This document shows, piece by piece, positions 60,786-64,000 of a DNA stretch of 64,000 nt; position 1 is the first letter of the stretch, and each line of letters opens with the position of its first letter. Position numbers and translations under genes: made by a program. The DNA comes from Paenibacillus rhizosphaerae (GTDB lineage Bacteria; Bacillota; Bacilli; Paenibacillales; Paenibacillaceae): the NCBI RefSeq assembly GCF_014192015.1, contig NZ_JACHXJ010000005.1, positions 124,001 through 188,000 on the forward strand, given 5' to 3'. A model generated the notes under the pieces. The model had not been told where the DNA came from. It did no database searches and saw only the letters and a program-made list of their open reading frames with translations.

Positions 60786-62612
60786 ATGTTATCCGCCGTC
60801 AAGAGGTTTCTGATCGGCCGCCCGCTCAAGTCCGGCCAATTGGGTGAACAAAAACTGAATAAAACCAAGGCGCTGGCCATCCTGTCCTCCGATGCGTTGT
60901 CTTCCGTTGCCTACGGTCCCGAGCAAATTTTGCTCGTGCTGGTGACCGTCAGCACAGTAGCCTTCTGGTACACGATGCCGATCGGTTTCGGTATTCTGAT
61001 TTTGCTGCTGGCCCTCATTTTATCGTACAGGCAGATCATTTTTGCTTATCCCCACGGCGGTGGAGCGTATGTCGTTTCCAAGAAGAACCTGGGGATCAAT
61101 CCGGGACTGATCGCCGGCGGCTCGCTGCTGGTCGATTATATTTTGACGGTGGCGGTCAGCGTGTCCTCCGGGACGGATGCCATTACGTCGGCGTTTCCCG
61201 GCCTTCATCCTTATAATGTGGTTATCGCCTGTGCACTGGTCGTTCTGATTACCATTCTGAACCTGCGCGGGATTACCGAATCAGCTTCCATTCTGGCTTA
61301 TCCGGTTTACCTGTTCGTGCTGGCGCTGTTCATTCTGATCGGGGTGGGCTTGTACAAAATCGCGACCGGACAGGTGCCCCCAACCCTGCACGCGCCAATA
61401 GGCACGCCGGTAGCGGGGATCTCCCTGTTTCTGCTGCTGCGGGCTTTTGCTTCAGGGAGCTCGGCGCTGACCGGGGTGGAGGCCATCTCCAATGCCATTC
61501 CGAACTTTCGCGACCCGGCGCCGAATAATGCCTCCAAAACCTTGATGGCGATGGGCACGCTGCTGGCGATCCTGTTCGCCGGCATCGTCTTTCTCGCTTA
61601 CTATTATGGGATCGCACCGAATGAAAAAGAAACGGTCGTATCCCAAATCGCCTCCACCACCTTTGGGAGGAGCTTCCTGTATTATTTTATCCAGGCGACA
61701 ACCGCCCTTATTCTTGTCCTTGCTGCCAATACCGGCTATTCCGCTTTTCCGCTGCTCGCCGTCAACCTGGCCAAGGATAAATACATCGCCCGGATGTTTA
61801 CCGTCCGCGGGGATCGCCTGGGGTATTCTAACGGCATCATGTTTCTGGCCACGGCGTCGATCATTCTGATCATCGCCTTCAAGGGACGCACGGAGCATTT
61901 AATCCCTCTATATGCGGTGGGGGTATTCATTCCTTTTACGCTGGCCCAGACGGGGATGCTGGTCAAATGGATTCGTGAAAAGCCGAAAGGCTGGCTGGGC
62001 AAGCTGATCATCAACTTTGTGGGGGCGCTGATCAGCTTCACGGTCATGATGATTTTCTTTATTACCAAGTTTGGGCAGGTGTGGCCCGTGCTGATTTTCC
62101 TGCCGCTGATCGTTTATATATTTCATGCGGTCAAAAGGCACTACGAGGCTGTCGGCGACCAGCTGCGGATTACGACCTGCGAGCCGGCCGTTCCCGTCGA
62201 AGGAAATGTGATGATCGTGCCTGTCGCCGGGATTACCCATGTGGTGGAGAACTCGATTAATTACGCCAAGTCGCTGTCACCCGACCAGATCATCGCTGTT
62301 TACGTAGCCTATGACCGGGAATCGGAGCGGAAGATGGAGGAGAAGTGGAAGCAGTGGCAGCCCGACATTCGGCTGGTGACGCTGCTGTCGCCTTACCGCA
62401 GTATTATCCAGCCGCTGACGAAATTTGTGGATACCGTGGAGTACAAAGCTTCAGAGTCGCACTACCGGGTGACGGTGCTTATTCCGCAGTTTATCCCCAA
62501 GAAGAGCTGGCATAACATTTTGCATAACCAGTCGAGCCTGCTGATCCGTGCCTTTTTGCTCTACCGGAAAAATATCATCGTCACCACGGTGCCGTACCAT
62601 TTAAAAAAGTAG
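60786..62612 (+). CDS. kimA: KimA-type high-affinity potassium importer (APC superfamily)
   Basis: A 608-residue transporter very close to B. subtilis KimA (YdaO, 607 residues), a proton-coupled potassium importer controlled by cyclic-di-AMP. Matching stretches include RFLIGRPLKSGQLGEQKLNK, LAILSSDALSSVAYGPEQIL, SYRQIIFAYPHGGGAYVVSK, SSGTDAITSAFPGLH, LTGVEAISNAIPNFRDP and TVRGDRLGYSNGIMFL. The C-terminal cytoplasmic domain (NVMIVPVAGITHVVENSINY; HNILHNQSSLLIRAFLLYRK) is complete. ATG 60786 has GAGGTG upstream. In B. subtilis the gene has a ydaO-type riboswitch; none could be found here in the 195-base gap. Confidence 0.92.
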   Translation: MLSAVKRFLIGRPLKSGQLGEQKLNKTKALAILSSDALSSVAYGPEQILLVLVTVSTVAFWYTMPIGFGILILLLALILSYRQIIFAYPHGGGAYVVSKKNLGINPGLIAGGSLLVDYILTVAVSVSSGTDAITSAFPGLHPYNVVIACALVVLITILNLRGITESASILAYPVYLFVLALFILIGVGLYKIATGQVPPTLHAPIGTPVAGISLFLLLRAFASGSSALTGVEAISNAIPNFRDPAPNNASKTLMAMGTLLAILFAGIVFLAYYYGIAPNEKETVVSQIASTTFGRSFLYYFIQATTALILVLAANTGYSAFPLLAVNLAKDKYIARMFTVRGDRLGYSNGIMFLATASIILIIAFKGRTEHLIPLYAVGVFIPFTLAQTGMLVKWIREKPKGWLGKLIINFVGALISFTVMMIFFITKFGQVWPVLIFLPLIVYIFHAVKRHYEAVGDQLRITTCEPAVPVEGNVMIVPVAGITHVVENSINYAKSLSPDQIIAVYVAYDRESERKMEEKWKQWQPDIRLVTLLSPYRSIIQPLTKFVDTVEYKASESHYRVTVLIPQFIPKKSWHNILHNQSSLLIRAFLLYRKNIIVTTVPYHLKK

Positions 62613-62632
62613 CAAGTTTACCCGTTACAAAA

Positions 62633-62675
62633 AAGAAGCTGCCGACCGGGTTCTTCCGGAGCGGCAGCTTCTTTC
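62633..62675. terminator. Bidirectional terminator
   Basis: Perfect 12-bp stem AAGAAGCTGCCG (62633-62644) / CGGCAGCTTCTT (62662-62673), with A run before and T run after, between kimA (+) and the ABC-F gene (-). Confidence 0.88.
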
Positions 62676-62735
62676 CTTGAAGATCAATGATGCGAATCCA
62701 TATTGGATTCGTGATTTGCGCTTTGTCTCTTGGTC

Positions 62736-64000
62736 TTACTTCCAATCCTGCACCCTCCAAATGTCCGTGATCCAATCTTCGTAGAAGGCGGGTTCGTGGG
62801 ACACCAGCAGCACGGTGCCGGGGTAGGCGGCCAGTGCCTTCTGCAGGGACTCCTTCGCGCGGACATCCAAATGGTTCGTCGGCTCATCCAGCACGAGCAG
62901 ATTGCTCCGGCTGAGCATCAGCTCCGCGAGCCGCACCTTGGCCTGTTCCCCGCCGCTCAGCGTCCGCAGGGGCTTGCGGATATGCTCTGCGCTCAGACCG
63001 GCCATGGCCAGCGTGCGGCGGATCTCCTTCTCCGTCAAATCCGGACGCAAGGACCAGACGTACTGCAGCGGTGTGTCCGAAGAGGGCGTGTCTTCCTGCT
63101 GATAATAGGCGGTCCGGACCGTGTTCTGAACGGTGACGGCGCCGCCCAGCGCGTTGATGCCGCCGAGCAGGGTCTTCAGCAGCGTGGACTTGCCGGTGCC
63201 GTTCTCCCCGATGATGGCGATTTTGTCGCCGACCTTGACGGTGAGGTTCAGCGGCCGGAACAGCGGCACCCCGTACCCGGCCTGAAGCCGTCTGGCCTCG
63301 ATCAGCACCGAGCCGCTGAGATTTCCTTCCGCCCGGAACTCAAAACGGGGCGCCGTGCCCTCTCCGGGCTTCTCGACCCGCTCGATACGGCTCAGCATTT
63401 TCTCGCGGCTCTTGGCCTGCTTCGCCTTGCGGACCCGGTTGATGTTAATAAAGGATTCCAGCCGTTCGATCTCCCGGGTCTGCCGCTCATAGACGGCTTG
63501 CTGCTGCTTCTGGGTGAGCGCGTATTGCTTCTGAAACGCGGCATAGCTGCCTGTGTAGCGTTTCAAGGTCTGATGGGCCAGGTGAAAAATCACGTTCGTG
63601 ATTTCGTTCAGGAAATGCTCGTCATGCGACACAACGATAAAGGCGTGCGGGTACTTTTTCAAGTAGCCGGTCAGCCACTCGATATGCACCGCGTCCAGAT
63701 AGTTGGTCGGTTCGTCGAGCAGCAGCACATCGGGCTCCTCCAGCAGCAGCTTGGCAAGCAGCAGCTTTGTCTTCTGGCCGCCGCTTAAGCGGCTTACGTC
63801 GGTGTCCAGGCCGATCTCGGCCAGACCCAGCCCACGGGCCACGTCCTCAACTTTAGCGGAAATGGTGTAGAAGCCGGCCTGCTCCAGGCCATCCTGCAGT
63901 TCGCCGTAGCGCCTGAGCATTGCGTCAAGGTTGTCTCCTGCGTCACCGAATCGGGCCGCGATTTCATTCATTTCGCATTCCATGTCAAACAAGTGCTGAA
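62736..64000 (-). CDS. ABC-F family ATPase, cut at the window edge
   Basis: At least 421 residues; the open frame reaches base 64000, so the N-terminus including the first Walker A is outside. Visible: the first ABC signature LSGGQKTKLLLAKLLLEEPD with Walker B LLLDEPTNYLDAVH; the Arm/linker with QKQYALTQKQQQAVYERQTR; the second Walker A IAIIGENGTGKSTLLKTLLG; the second signature LSGGEQAKVRLAELMLSRSN with Walker B LLVLDEPTNHLD. No membrane segments. ABC-F proteins act on the ribosome, either as translation factors (EttA/Uup-like) or in antibiotic resistance (Vga/Lsa/VmlR type). The rather short C-terminus after HEPAFYEDWITDIWRVQDWK lacks a long resistance-type extension, but the class cannot be decided without the N-terminus. 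Confidence 0.88.
   Translation of the reverse strand, partial: QHLFDMECEMNEIAARFGDAGDNLDAMLRRYGELQDGLEQAGFYTISAKVEDVARGLGLAEIGLDTDVSRLSGGQKTKLLLAKLLLEEPDVLLLDEPTNYLDAVHIEWLTGYLKKYPHAFIVVSHDEHFLNEITNVIFHLAHQTLKRYTGSYAAFQKQYALTQKQQQAVYERQTREIERLESFININRVRKAKQAKSREKMLSRIERVEKPGEGTAPRFEFRAEGNLSGSVLIEARRLQAGYGVPLFRPLNLTVKVGDKIAIIGENGTGKSTLLKTLLGGINALGGAVTVQNTVRTAYYQQEDTPSSDTPLQYVWSLRPDLTEKEIRRTLAMAGLSAEHIRKPLRTLSGGEQAKVRLAELMLSRSNLLVLDEPTNHLDVRAKESLQKALAAYPGTVLLVSHEPAFYEDWITDIWRVQDWK

Overview
The window looks like a chromosome segment of a spore-forming, Gram-positive bacterium of the Paenibacillus type. Evidence: an alpha/beta-type spore protein (SASP), an S-layer-homology surface protein, a YesM/YesN two-component system, an RsbQ hydrolase, a KimA-type potassium importer, strong AGGAGG ribosome sites with several TTG/GTG starts, and GC-rich coding sequence. 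No rRNA, tRNA, insertion sequence, prophage or CRISPR array was seen. The genus is inferred; the species is not determined.

Layout. 0-1.5 kb: start of a probable old-yellow-enzyme gene divergent from a LysR regulator, then a SASP. 1.7-8.1 kb: a two-component system divergent from a three-gene surface module (VTC-domain protein, DUF4956 membrane protein, very large beta-helix-like lipoprotein), with an unusual set of 11-bp phased repeats between them. 8.3-17.5 kb: small accessory genes, including an ArsR-AHSA1 fusion regulator beside a flavin reductase with twin palindromes, two tandem NTF2-like proteins, a MerR-controlled SDR with an internal deletion, and a truncated MHYT gene. 17.7-22.9 kb: a catabolic operon for a four-carbon acid sugar (PrpR-N regulator, KdgT permease, DUF1537 kinase, PdxA2). 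23.1-28.6 kb: membrane-anchored sugar-binding protein, YesM kinase, YesN regulator and a sugar MFS porter, probably a three-component sugar-sensing unit. 28.6-39.2 kb: NlpC/P60 hydrolase; RsbQ next to a PAS-GGDEF gene broken by one base; ECF sigma/anti-sigma pair; BASS transporter; UDG-like protein; MarR/NADPH oxidoreductase; LLM oxidoreductase. 39.3-46.4 kb: DUF4037 protein and a sensory block in which a CheB-CheR-PAS-histidine kinase with two small partners is divergent from a CarH-like cobalamin-binding protein and a PAS-like partner. 46.7-51.1 kb: two Sm-like paralogues around a methyltransferase, a GNAT, and a frameshifted SLH protein. 51.4-54.9 kb: thioesterase, FabF and acyl-CoA ligase. 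55.2-64 kb: PTS EIIC with an extra N-terminal domain, EamA exporter, aldo/keto reductase, ion-transporter-like permease, KimA, and an ABC-F ATPase cut by the window edge.

Main points of interest: (i) RsbQ plus an RsbP-like PAS sensor joined to GGDEF instead of a PP2C phosphatase, broken by a one-base deletion; (ii) a stand-alone CarH-type B12 domain with a full W-x9-EH signature but no DNA-binding domain, divergent from a CheB/CheR-kinase operon; (iii) five 11-bp-phased half sites upstream of the VTC/DUF4956 module. Start codons were chosen by Shine-Dalgarno spacing and family N-termini. Functions are inferred from motifs read by eye; no database search was run.
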